Under the pieces are notes generated by a model that worked only from the letters and a program-made list of their open reading frames with translations, was not told where the DNA came from and ran no database searches. A program made the position numbers and the translations under genes. Shown piece by piece: positions 36,185 through 47,618 of a DNA stretch of 64,000 nt. The stretch's first letter is position 1; the number at the start of each line of letters is the position of its first letter. This DNA is from Ganoderma boninense (lineage: Eukaryota; Basidiomycota; Agaricomycetes; Polyporales; Polyporaceae), in assembly GCA_002900995.3 (NCBI GenBank), contig CM035308.1:4487053-4551052 (forward strand). The letters run 5' to 3'.

Positions 36185-39100
36185 TCACTCCCTCCTATAG
36201 GTTCGTAGAACCCGGACAAGTTGGGCCCACGCCCGTACATCTCCAGTATCCCGCATCGCGATCATTTTATCATATCTCTGTCTTGTCTGGACATCTAACT
36301 GCTCAAGGCGAGAAAATTCTGCACGAATTTCCTCCGACATTCTGCTGCGAATCTTTTCAGGTGAAAACGGGCGCAAGATTGCAAGCCCACGACGTGTCTT
36401 CACCCTCGAAAGCATGACGTACACTCCCTGAAGCGTCTGCGCACTCTCAAGATCCACAATAGCCCGTTCTAAAGTTTTCCCTTGACTCTTATAGTCCGTA
36501 TACGCATACGCCGGGAGGAGCGGGACTTGCATCCGAGAAATATTGCCTTGGCGCGTAATCCCATCCTCCTCGACCACGTGCTTGAACGACCCGACCTCAG
36601 GGAAAATTGGCACCACGTCCTCTTCCACGCTGTCGCACACGCGCCCTGCACCTGCGATTTCGACATAAACGACTACAATGTACCGGTGGCCATCAGCATC
36701 TACATCATACTTCACCTCCCTGACTATACCTTCCGACCCATTCACTACATTACGGCTGAACGCAAGATTTTCCTGCACCATAACACGCATTCCACAGAAC
36801 ATAGGCAAACGTCCAAGCGAGTCGTTGGTAGCCGATGACGGAAGCCGCCAGAGTTCTTCTCTGAGAGAACCCCCTACGACGCTTCGAGAAAGCCTATCCT
36901 TAGAATGGTAAAGGTGAATTTCTTGACCCAATCGTTTCGCATGGTGCTCAATCAGACGCGCATTGACTAGGTCTCTTATTTTTTTCCTCCCCACTATCAC
37001 CGGTGCATCCCAAAAGCAAGCCAGTTCTTCCTGACTCTTGACAGCAATACGGGTCAACTCGCGCTCTCGTAGCAGGTCAATATCACTGTGCGGTCCAGTC
37101 ACACTACATTCGCCATTTCTGACACGATTAAGCATAGCAGCGAACTCAGGATCGTCCTCCTGCCGCTGATTTTTTCTGAGCATTACAACGGTTTGCACAC
37201 CTCGCCATAAGTACGCACCCATAAGACCGCTCACACCACGCTCGTCTCGAGATGCCTCAAAACCAGGCGACTTCACGAACTTGTAACTGAACAACGCGCC
37301 TTGCTTTACTGGACGTAGCTGCCCGAAGTCTCCTAGGAATATCATGTTGACGCCGCCGAAGGGTACGCCAGCCAATTCCCCCTCGTCCCCTTTCGCCTGC
37401 TCCATACGTCTCGACCATTGGCTTAGCAACCTCCCCCCCACCATCGAGATTTCATCAGTTATCATCCAATGTTTTCCTTTCCATATTTCTGCCAGCTCTC
37501 TGACATCCCTTCTCCGTTTCGTTTCTGGTAACATAGTGAGCGAATGGATTGTCTGACCACCAATCAACTTCGCAGCGGCGCCTGTGGGAGCCGCGAGGAC
37601 GACCTCCTCACCTCGCCCAAGCAGTTCAAACAACCGAAGGATAGCTCGCACAACGAATGTCTTTCCAGTACCTCCGACTCCGCCAATATATAGTAGCAAC
37701 TGTTCATGTCCGAAACAGACGTGATACGCTACAATCTCGAACGCACGTAACTGCTCAGGGTTAGCACGTAACCCCTTCTCCTCTATCACCTGCTCAATCA
37801 TCGAATACATCACTCCCTCGTCCATCAGACCATCATCGTGGTATATTCGGCCCCTGAAGTTACGCTCCAACTGGTTTACATGTAATCTTGCTTCAATCTC
37901 GATCCGTCGACGCTGTGCCGGTGGCATGCCATCATTGTTCACATCTACGGTACGTTTTCGTTTCAAGTCTTTCATGGCGCTCGCTTCCGCACGGACAGTA
38001 TCTGAAACTTGACACAAAACCTGTACAACAGTCCCACGGATCAGTTCACTGCTTATGACCCCAAAGTTGTGGCATGCGTCAAGCGCGACTCTAATCCGGG
38101 GACCCAGTATGTGATCCAAATTACTCTGCAGACAACGCACTACTGAAACGTTCTCGTCAATGTCTCCATCACCAAACCCATCCAACTCGTCATAGTAGTA
38201 CTCTCCATGGTGCGGCCGACAGATTCCATCTACCCTTTCGCCCAATCTACGCAGGTCAGGTCCCAATTCACCTTCTTGCCCTACCGCGCCGAGCTCAGTT
38301 GATCGTTGCCTGCGACCAATGGCGTCGCGTGCATCCCTACACTCGGACAACACATTCATGTTTCGGATAATCTCTTGGTGCTGGTCACCAATCATGTGCC
38401 GTCGACGCTCGAAAGCCGCCAACCACGACTCGCTGACGGCTTTCAACTCCCGAGGATGCCGCCAAGGTACAAAGAGGATCATCATAGCCCGCGCCCACTG
38501 CTCACGTTCTTCCAGACTCCTGTCACTACGAGGCACCCTATCACCAAGAACAACGGGTATGACCCACATTGTACGTTTTCTCACTACATGTGTTTCATGT
38601 TGTGGATGCGGACGCTGAAACTCGCCTCTTGCTTCTATGCGCCTTCCACGGACCACGTCTTGATTATCTCGCCGTGCAATCCGTCTTTCCTCGCTACATT
38701 TTGTAATCTTCTCGACCATTCCGACAAATTCGTACAAACACAACTCGTCGAAATCACTTCCATCACTTCGATACATATAGTCTTGCTGCTGGTTAACCGC
38801 AGCGACGGAACCAGCGGTCATGCATAGTACCGCGTCCTCGTCTTGCAGCTCACGAGCACGGTGGCTCTCATCTGCCGTGTCGACTGACTGCTCTCGTAAA
38901 TGCTCGCTAGGACTATATCCGTTGCCGTGAGGTGGAGACTCCGGGACACCAGCTCTTTCTGCACCCTCCTCCATTCCGTCCCAAACGCTCCGGAACCACC
39001 TGTCAAATGCACCGAAATACAGCAGGCGAAAGCGATGGCTCTTGTAGTGGTCACCGCCGCCAACCAAGTAACTCATCACTTGCTGATGACTAATTTCCTG

Positions 39101-42100
39101 GCGTGACAACATCCGATTCACGGTGGTAATTAACGCGCTCCCAGAGTTAGCTACAATACTCGGCATACCCCCCGGGAACCGATTCTCGGACCTTCGAATG
39201 GCATACATTAGGGCGGCAAGTCCGATATGAGTCGGTACGGTTGACTTCGTCACATACTCACTAATATAACGAACCAATGCGTTCGCCGCCTCACCAGATC
39301 CAACATGCTTGATATCGACGTTACACTGCATCAAGAAGATGACGACGTCATTGTAGTTTGCGATCCTTGGATGTAGTCGCCTCAACAGGATGGACCCGCT
39401 CTTCTCGTCAATCGACGTACATTCCCGCGTGCTACCATCGATCCGCATGCGGCAATGAGCATCATCCCTCAGATCCGTGGACCTGAGATACTTCCAGCAC
39501 GTCTCGGTATGCTCATGCCAATTGAAAGCCTTCACCAGTTCATTGACAACGTGCTCGAACTCGCGCCAGAACACTTCACGGGGAACTTCAGACACTACAG
39601 GCAAAGGTAAAGTAGCCGGATGCCTATTTCCTTCTTCCTCGTATCTCGGACGAGGCAACGGCACACCACCCGGCTCACGCACCACGTCATCAGTACCAAG
39701 CAGCTCACTTTTTATGAGCGATTCCAACCAGGTAAACATTTTCTTCTGATACTGCTCCGAACTTGACATATAGTCTCGCATTTTTTGCGGTGATGGATGT
39801 CCCTCAAGCCAAATCAGCATATGACAATGGAGGGTTCCCTTTCCCTGCGCCTCGACTGTTCCGAAGTACGCACTACACCGCCCGAACAAGCCACGACCTG
39901 GGCGCCCGTACCGCAGGATGACATTGATGAACGCATTCAGAATGGTATTAAAGAACAGCGCACATGCCACTGGATTCCGAGCAACCAGAAGCTTCCTCTG
40001 CCAGGAGGTGAGCTCTTCCCCCACAAGCACGTTCTCCAGAGAGATATTTTCGCCGGCGAACAGTCGCACGAGAGGGTTGTTAACGTCCGAGGGGTTCAGA
40101 GTTATGAACAATGCAGGCGTTCCCTTGAAATTAATCAAAGCCCAAATCTCATTCCGCAGCCCAAGTTTATATGCTGCCGTCCCAGGCAAGTCACGCCCAA
40201 CCATCCGAACGCGATTCAGAACATCCATAACCGCCAACTCCCTGATCTCGGTAGGCACGTAGGACGGCTGTTTCTCGAAACGCTCAATCAGCTTCTGCAG
40301 GATATCCAAATCAAGTTCGACCAAACGCCTAATGATCTCACGTTGTTGCGACACCTTGACACGGAAGTTGACCGAGTCACACACCGCCTTCTTCTGACAA
40401 ATATTATAGTACACAAACGCAAAGTCCGGATCCGTGGCAAACGGAGCACCATCTACCTGCAACAAGTACGATAGCTGCTCTTCCAAACCGAGAGGTCTCG
40501 GCCGGGCTTGTTCAAAGAATCCACCAATACCCCACGGATCGAGATGAGGAAACAGCCAGCTCAATAAACTCGGATTCTGAAAGTCAGGTATGAACGTATT
40601 CCCTGCTTGCGACTGCATGAATTTTCCCCCTGACAAGCAATACTTCAAGGCACGCATTTTCATCTGATTATATGTACGCGGTGTGTCGTCACCGTCTGTG
40701 TACCCCACATTTTCCATCAATATGTCGTCGTGCTCACCAGGTCCTAAGCCAACATCATTTCTTGTAGAATAATCTGAACTTGCTCCACGGATCGCGTCAT
40801 TATCAGGCAAAAAACCGATTTCTATGGCACATGGTACACCCTCGTCTTTGTCACGTTCTGCATCATTGAACAATGCGTCCAAATTAGTCCGACTAAAACC
40901 ATGAAACTCGGTACTCGTCGAGTAATGCATATTATAACGGATGAGAAACCCAATCATCATTTTCACTCTAGACCTACGCACTAATATCGGAGACAATCGA
41001 GCGATGGTCTCGCGTGTAGGAGGCGTCTGTCCGACGAACACCGCGCAAATTGTATCCCGGACGACATCAGGTGAAGGAGGTAACACTATATTCAGGTGGG
41101 TGGAGTCCTGGGGCATCACTATAACGTTTCCTCTAACACAGCGCTGCGAAACAGCAGGATCGGACCCAAACACAGGATTTCCCGGGATTTGGCTGAACCT
41201 CAAGGTTATCTTACTAGCCCGAGCCCTTGCGACCAGGATACGTTCGAAAGGCGATGACTTAACGAACGCGTCTCGAACATCACTAGGAAGTTCATCGTAC
41301 CCATAATACAAGTAGTTGGCCAGTGAGAATTTCGGCATCCTGTGTTTCTCGCAAAGCTCCATCTCACAACTAGAACAGATATTAATATCGCCTCGAACCC
41401 AAAGGCTACTCAGACCCCTAGGATTTAGCAGCGCCCTATCATACAGTTCGAACGCGTACGTCGTAGGCAACACGTAAGACGGTAAGTCATCGTTCCTCAG
41501 CAACGTCAAGTCAATACCATTCACATCCACACGCCGAATCCGATCTATCCGTGTTCTCCTCCCACAAATAGCACAGACCTGCATCTGCAGCTTCCTAGTG
41601 TGCATCACGTCCTGCCACTCCGACATGATGGCCACGACCAGCTCTTCACTCGCGGTATCCATGAACGAATCATTCCCCTCATCTCGTTCATCCTCGCGGC
41701 GCTGCACTGCACGCTCAACCTGCGAATCGGTACGCGGCCAAAGCAACGTGCGAAATAAGACTGTGATTCCCTGACAGCCTTCCGTACATGCATGGGCAAG
41801 TAACCTTCCCCTCAACTGTACCGCATTATCTCGTACTCCCACCCGAACCCCATGCATCGCAGCCATCCTCCGCAAATCACCAGCATGCCAAAGATCGAAC
41901 ACCGAAAGTACGGACTCCAATCTCCCCCCAGCCAGCACGTCGTCAACATGGCAAGTACGATGCATCACGTCACTGCTCGCTTCCATTCTGAACACCTCCG
42001 ACACAATATGGGAGTAATTCAGCGACACGTCGCTTCCTACCACCCACTGCAAGGCCAGTCCTCCCTCATCATTGCCTGTAACGCGAGCTAAAACATTATC

Positions 42101-42431
42101 AGTGAATACCAGCAGCGGACTTTTACCTGCACTCACCCAGCAACAGGTCCACATCACTAAGCGCACGTCCAATAAATATCCCTACGATCTCTGCGTACCA
42201 TTTCGTCAGCCTTGTTCCAACGCAGCAAGAGGAAAAGCAGCCCTTACCCTCGGTCTCAATGACTGACTCATCCTGACACGTCGCGCCTGGCCTGCCAGAC
42301 GTATCATCGAGAAACCCATCGTCCACTGTACGTACGTCAGTTTTCAGCCGTTTCATGGTCGACAGACTCGTACCTCTCAATTGGCTAACAAGCGTCGTCA
42401 TCTCTTCCAAGGCAGTGCGAATATTAGACAT
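36185..42431 (-). CDS. Helitron Rep-helicase (RepHel), uninterrupted, 2046 aa
   Basis: Rolling-circle transposase of a Helitron: an HUH nickase fused to a PIF1-type 5'-3' helicase. Three exons (42431-42248, 42190-42137, 42087-36185) join in phase to 2046 residues, full length for fungal elements. In the large exon, counting from position 42172, there is an N-terminal zinc-finger-like CAICGRRTR...CSSCEMELC, then the HUH motif GTLHCHML (about residue 780), the tyrosine motif YISEYVTK (about 970), Walker A GGVGGTGKT (about 1497), Walker B ITDEISM (about 1570) and the late motifs YKSQGKTL and VMLSRVK. No stop or frameshift interrupts it, so the element may still be mobile. Confidence 0.93.
36185..42431 (-). 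mobile_element. Autonomous Helitron (termini not located)
   Basis: The coordinates cover only the RepHel gene. The 5' TC end should lie between 42431 and the R2 gene at 42981, and the 3' CTRR end below 36185. Neither could be fixed by eye. Confidence 0.75.
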
Positions 42432-42980
42432 TACGTCGATGGGCTTGCGGGGTGCTGCTGTAAGCAAGTAGAAGGTAGGGGAGTGTGATGAGGTCCGCCA
42501 TGAAATGCTCGACCCATTTTATAGCGTTACACCCCCGCTCATGTCACGTCCATAACCGGAGCAGGCCGCTTGCAACAGCTCTGCCCCTGCCTTCCGGAAA
42601 CAAGCGCTTTGAACTACAACACGGACGCATCTCATCATGCACTTTTCGCCAATGCGCCCCGCCGACAACTCCACGATGACATATACACAACCACGCTTAA
42701 ACAACCATGATGTTGACATCTAAACACAAGAGCCGCAGGCCAGCGTTTGTCGAATGCCACCATTCTAGGGTCCTCCTCCCTCGACAGCATGAGAACAATT
42801 GACTATTCGACAGTCTGGCATTGTGCGCCACGGTGTTGGGTCTGCATACGCAGCGCTTCCTTGCCGGCTCAAATGACACAATGACAAGAACCCGACGTCC
42901 ACAAGTTCGATCCTATTTAAGCCCTCCTCACGAAGCACGATGCAATTCGTCCTTTGCACGTATACCTGTCGCTCCCCATC
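42432..42980. other. Spacer between Helitron and R2 gene
   Basis: Holds the upstream regions of two divergent genes. A TATA-like CTATTTAAG at about 42913 is 65 bp before the R2 start codon. Confidence 0.45.
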
Positions 42981-44275
42981 ATGCCCGCTGCTCTGTCGAC
43001 GCCCGTAACTGACATCATGCTCGAGGGGGACTCCAGCCATGTAGACCCCATCCTGAATCCCGACCCTTCCCGGCTAGTTTTATATCCCATCAGGTTTAAC
43101 GAGGTGTGCTATTTACTCACGGTAGCCCTCGCCAACGACTCACCGTTTTTGACCTAGCTGTGGTCGGCCTACAAGAAGGCGCAGGGCTCCTTCTGGACTG
43201 CGGAAGAAATCGACCTTACTACCGACGTTGTCCACTGGACCTCCACCCTCAGCTCCGACGAACGCCACTTCTTTTCAATGATACTAGCGTTCTTCGCCGC
43301 ATCAGACGGTATCGTAAACGAAAACCTGCTGGAACGGTTCAGCTCCGAAGTTCAAATCCCCGAGGCCAGGTGCTTCTACGGCTTCCAGATCATGATGTAC
43401 GTCCTTCTTCCCCTCACGCTGACTATCCTGTCTAAACGCTCTGCCACCTAGGGAGAACATACACTCCGAGACCTACGCCCTCTGCCTATCCACGTTGGTG
43501 CAGGATGATGTTCAACGAAGGTCCCTATTCTCGGCCATGTCCTCCATCCCATCGATCAAAGCAAAGGCCGACTGGTGCTTCCGATGGATCGACGACCACA
43601 GCCAACCGTTCGCGACGCGTCTCGTCGCCTTCGCGGCAGTGGAAGGCATTTTCTTCTCTTCATCCTTCGCTGCTATTTTCTGGCTGAAGAGTCGAGGACT
43701 GATGCCCGGACTATGTCACTCTAACGAGCTGATCTCCAGAGATGAAGGTCTTCATACCGATTTCGCCTGTCTTCTCCACAGTCACCTCCTCCATAAAGCG
43801 TCTCTACCCAACGTGCTCGCGATCGTCTACGAAGCAGTCCACTTGGAAAAGGCCTTCTTCCAAGGTACGTCTAAGCCCACTCACCCCTTACTGTCATTAA
43901 CCGATGTCAAGACGCTCTCCTAAACGGACTACCGGGGATGAATGCTAGCATGATGTCCGACTACATAGAAGTCATCGCAGACCGCCTCCTTATGGCACTC
44001 GATTTCCCTCCCGTATATTGCAAGACGAACCCTGTACGTCCATATACGTCTTATATGTCGGCATGTCACTCACAGACTCGAAAATTCAAGTTCCCGTTCA
44101 TGCAAACGATCGCGATGGACGGGCGTACAAACTTCTTCGAGCGGCGAGTCTCTGAGTACCATCTGGCAACGTACTCCTCCGGACACACAGACCACGAATT
44201 GTAAGTCCTTGCAACATACGTAAGCTCCTGAGCACCACCTAACAGCTCATCAGTTCACTCGAAGAGCCATTCTGA
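42981..44275 (+). CDS. Ribonucleotide reductase small subunit (R2), intact, 347 aa
   Basis: Beta subunit that houses the diiron-tyrosyl radical required by R1. Six exons (42981-43103, 43158-43396, 43452-43864, 43912-44033, 44076-44200, 44254-44275) join in phase to 347 residues. Diiron ligands D91, E122, H125, E185, E219 and H222 and the radical tyrosine Y129 are in place ([33 protein letters not shown]). The last small exon restores a C-terminal EFSLEEPF, matching the acidic, phenylalanine-ended tail that docks onto R1. The N-terminus is short compared with the usual fungal R2. The body is more divergent than expected for the housekeeping copy. Its R1 partner candidate is 12 kb upstream on the same strand. 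Confidence 0.92.
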
Positions 44276-45015
44276 ATGGCCTCACAACATCCGCCTGATC
44301 ACCACCATAGATATTTATTCCGTCCTGATGCTCACCAGTCGCACCCTCCTTGAACATGTATCGCCGCATTATCACCACCGCCGTTATTTATTCTATTCAT
44401 TGTTTCTCATTATCTATTCTTCCACTCCTCGCCAAAGCACATCCACTATGTACATCACACTACCCTATCCCAAACACCACACGCGCGGTTCGCAGACTCT
44501 CACCTTCTTCCATCCTATGTACGGTTACCATACCCACCTTTCACGACCGATGCGCACCGGTATGCACTCACCTGTCCATCTGTAGAGTCCAGTGTTGCAG
44601 CACTGTACTTCGCGCCTCTTCTGTGCCTAACACTGACACGAGACCCCAACACGGCCCAAGAATGCCAGTGGCAACGCCGTTTTTGATGGTGATCACACGT
44701 CCCATGCGCGCCCCGTCCCTCGTTCCGAGTCTCTGAGTATCGACGTCCCTCTAGCCTGCGGCGCGACCGCACCTCATCCAAGACTCAGGAAACACGCTTC
44801 TCGTTTCAAACCGACGGCGAGTGGACTCATCATCTCATGATTCGGCGACGACACCTCCCACCTCGCCCCCTGCAATCCCAGATTCGACTCGACTCAATCG
44901 ATCACTGCGGAGTTGTCATGGATCGACGACTCCAGCCACAAGTGTTGCATCACTCGCGTTGACTCGCAACTCCACTCGTCCGTATACCCCATTCACCGTA
45001 GACACCAACCCTTGC
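44276..45015. other. No gene recognised
   Basis: Downstream region of R2. Short pyrimidine-rich frames only. Confidence 0.45.
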
Positions 45016-46020
45016 ATGACTTTGGCCGGGCTGCACTTTATCGACAACAAGGGAGGCAACGCGGAGGAGATCAGGGATTCCCAAAGGAAACGAGGCAGCT
45101 CGGTACAGGTCGTAGACGAAGTTATCCAGATGTATGCGGACTGGGTGAAGCGTATGATTGCATCTCTCCTTTTATTTCATCTATAGTACTAATGTTGTGT
45201 GCCAGTTGACTTCGGGGCGAACAGCCTCGCGAAGTCGGTGAATACAGTGCAGAGGGAGATAGCGGCCAAGAAGAAGGTGCGTCCTCAACACATGTCGAGC
45301 CCGCGATCGCGTCATGCTGACACCAGCGCGTTAGGCGAAAGAGAATGCCGACGAGCTTGTCGCGAAGAAGTCATTGACGTCGATGTCGTCGTTGGTGAGG
45401 AAGTATCCTCGGTGACCGGTGATCTTTGAGCCTGCGCTCGATTATATCGGCTCGCTGATACCTGACAGAGACCGTAACCGTACCTCGGTCCAGATCCGTG
45501 GCATCTAGCCCCAGAAGAACTTCATGGTGCGGCATGATATCCGCCTTCTTACCCACGTCCTTCCCTTCAGGAACCCATGTCTTGAGCGTCGTGTGGTCGC
45601 CCTACTTCCCACTTTAGTGTCGCATCTTCGCGCGCAGTTCGAATGCAACTAGGTGTGACATACCTCGGTCAAGCTCACTGGTACGCCCTTGGCAACGATG
45701 TAACCGACTGTCGAGGCCCTTCGGCGCCTTTTTTACCTTGACGTCCTTGGCTTCATTCCTTTTTGCAATCACCTCCGAGACGCAGCCCCCCATCAAGTAC
45801 GCCGGCTACTCGACGTGCTTCCGCACGCAGGCCGGCTCGGCTGGCCGCGACATGTGGGCCACCTTCAGCGTACACCAGTTCGAGAAGGTGGAGTAGTTCT
45901 GGCGAACTCGGAGGCGTTCTACCAGAACCTGGGCATTCCCTATTGCGTTGTCGCGTTCGCCTCCGGCGCGCTCAATCTCGCGGCGACGCCAAAGATCACA
46001 ACCAGACGTGCATACATCGA
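45016..46020. pseudogene. Seryl-tRNA synthetase pseudogene with inverted middle segment
   Basis: Parts of one SerRS lie in three blocks. Plus strand, 45016-45366: the N-terminal arm, LHFIDNKGGNAEEIRDSQRK...VDEVIQMYADWVK, then (after introns) DFGANSLAKSVNTVQREIAA and AKENADELVAKK. Minus strand, about 45790-45367: [17 protein letters not shown], then TTLKTWVPEGKDVGKKADIM, PHHEVLLGLDATDLDRG and ITGHRGYFLTNDDIDVN. Plus strand again, 45790-46020: [28 protein letters not shown], then NSEAFYQNLGIPYCVVAFAS and GALNLAATPK. The middle is thus inverted, about 100 residues of the catalytic core before IKYAGYS are missing, and stops interrupt the frame. The real enzyme must be encoded elsewhere. Confidence 0.85.
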
Positions 46021-46394
46021 GACAACAACGCGGAAGAGCGATACGAACACAGCAAAGATGAATGCACAATCTACGCATACGTTTACACTGCCGCCCTCCG
46101 TGACAATCCACCCCTCCACCATCGGCCTCGGGCCATCCGAGTCGACTAAAGCGCGCTCCACACCAACTCATCCATTGTTGAATTGAATCGTACCTGGGAT
46201 ACGGTCATGAACACACAAACACTTGCATCAACCCAGAAGTGTGTCACCTACCATGTCCGTACCACGATTAGCTATTTGCTCTCAAACAGGCGACGGCGGC
46301 CCATCTTCCCGACGCCAATAAACCCCCCACGTCTTCACCGCGCAATCTACAATTCCACGAATATTAGCAACTTAAAGCCTAACATCCTTCCTTG
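46021..46394. other. No gene recognised
   Basis: Sequence between the SerRS pseudogene and a small minus-strand gene. Nothing identifiable. Confidence 0.45.
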
Positions 46395-46880
46395 TCACTC
46401 ACAATCTTTCTGCGCCATTCTGTACAACGTTCCCAAGGTTTGAACCTTCTCGTAGGCGGCACGTTGCTCAACGACTGCCCCATTCACCTGCCTGACGCGC
46501 GCTGGATCGTCGTCCCGAAGGAATGCCAGGATAAGCATAACGAGCCGCATACGAGCCTCTTCCCACTCTGTATTCGCCAAATGCACCTGCCGACGAATGT
46601 AACGAAGACGATATTTCCGACTGATTCGCGAATATTCTTCAGCAAAGCTCCGAAGGACCCCATCAGAAGCCCGCGCTTCTTCCGGCTGCGACGCCAGAAA
46701 ACGGTATGCCACCGTAAAACGTGCATCAACTGCTGAGCAATCAACATGGCCCCGAAGCGCACCCACGAGGTATAGAAAGTCGGCAATAATGCCCGGGACG
46801 CGAGATATGTCGTACGAAGAAGAGGACAGCATTTCATCGACGAACAAACTCAAATCTTCATCAGTTTCCAGGATAGGCAT
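46395..46880 (-). CDS. Unrecognised single-exon protein, 161 aa
   Basis: An ATG-initiated open frame without introns. The product is predicted mostly alpha-helical (LSLFVDEMLSSSSYDISRVP; FAEEYSRISRKYRLRYIRRQ; EEARMRLVMLILAFL), with a charged, basic middle. No signal peptide, metal site or family resemblance. Composition and the absence of a competing long frame make it plausible as a gene, but nothing confirms expression. Confidence 0.4.
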   Translation of the reverse strand: MPILETDEDLSLFVDEMLSSSSYDISRVPGIIADFLYLVGALRGHVDCSAVDARFTVAYRFLASQPEEARASDGVLRSFAEEYSRISRKYRLRYIRRQVHLANTEWEEARMRLVMLILAFLRDDDPARVRQVNGAVVEQRAAYEKVQTLGTLYRMAQKDCE

Positions 46881-47302
46881 CTCGACAGTGATGGGGCGGA
46901 CTGTCCAACGTACGGTAGAGGACCAGCTATTTATTTGGGCAGGTGAACCCCAGCTCGTGCTGCTTGCTCATCGACACAGGGACGCAAGAGCTGCACTTGT
47001 CGGGATGTCCGGTTCGTCGATGCTATCATCATCGTCTGGTGGAAACACCCGACTCCACTCATTGGTAACCGGCAGACTGGATGACACAGCGCCCTACGGG
47101 GGCCTGCAAGGCACTGGTACCTGACCCGGCGCCAGTTTTGCTTCAGGAGTCCCGCACGACCGCAGTCTCACCCAACGCCACCTTGTTTCAGGAGCGTCCC
47201 TCTCGTCCGCAGGCTCCTCGTGAATGTGAAACGTTACTGGAACCCCAGACGACTTTGACTTTACTGCTTCTAAGACCTTCCCACTAACGTGTCCAGGAAT
47301 AA
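46881..47302. other. No gene recognised
   Basis: Short frames only. Confidence 0.4.
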
Positions 47303-47373
47303 GCATTAATGGGGTAGTGGTAACCTGGGTCGTTGCCATCGACCCGCCGGGGGTTCGATTCCCCCTTAATGCA
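47303..47373 (+). tRNA. tRNA-Gly (anticodon GCC)
   Basis: 71 bases folding as a full cloverleaf: acceptor stem GCATTAA/TTAATGC with discriminator A, D arm GGT-AGTGGTA-ACC, anticodon stem GGTCG/CGACC with loop TTGCCAT (anticodon GCC), and T arm GGGGG-TTCGATT-CCCCC. A box (TGGGGTAGTGG) and B box (GGTTCGATTCC) are both good. No intron. Confidence 0.95.
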
Positions 47374-47618
47374 TGCATAGGACGCCTAGTAACGTTTTTT
47401 GTTTCTCAGCTGAAGGATGCTCAGATTGAGCCTCTTGCATTGGTCCCGCATGAAAACCTCCCTGAGCTTACTGCCAGAAAGGATGAGCAATCGAACGTAA
47501 CTTGATCACAGCTGAGTTGAACATAAAACTATATAGGTACAGTTACAGTGACTTTGTTTCTAACTTTCATGTCAGCGCAATTATGTACGTCCTCCGAGTT
47601 CTACATCGCCTGGAATGC
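47374..47618. other. Short spacer after tRNA
   Basis: AT-richer. Contains the downstream region of both the tRNA and the convergent GH15 gene. Confidence 0.4.

Noticed and set aside
36185..36500. Exact Helitron 3' terminus (hairpin plus CTRR)
   Set aside because: Several CTAG-like words occur nearby but none has a convincing hairpin at the right distance.
47094..47378. 94-codon minus-strand frame
   Set aside because: It runs through the tRNA-Gly gene and shows no protein family resemblance.
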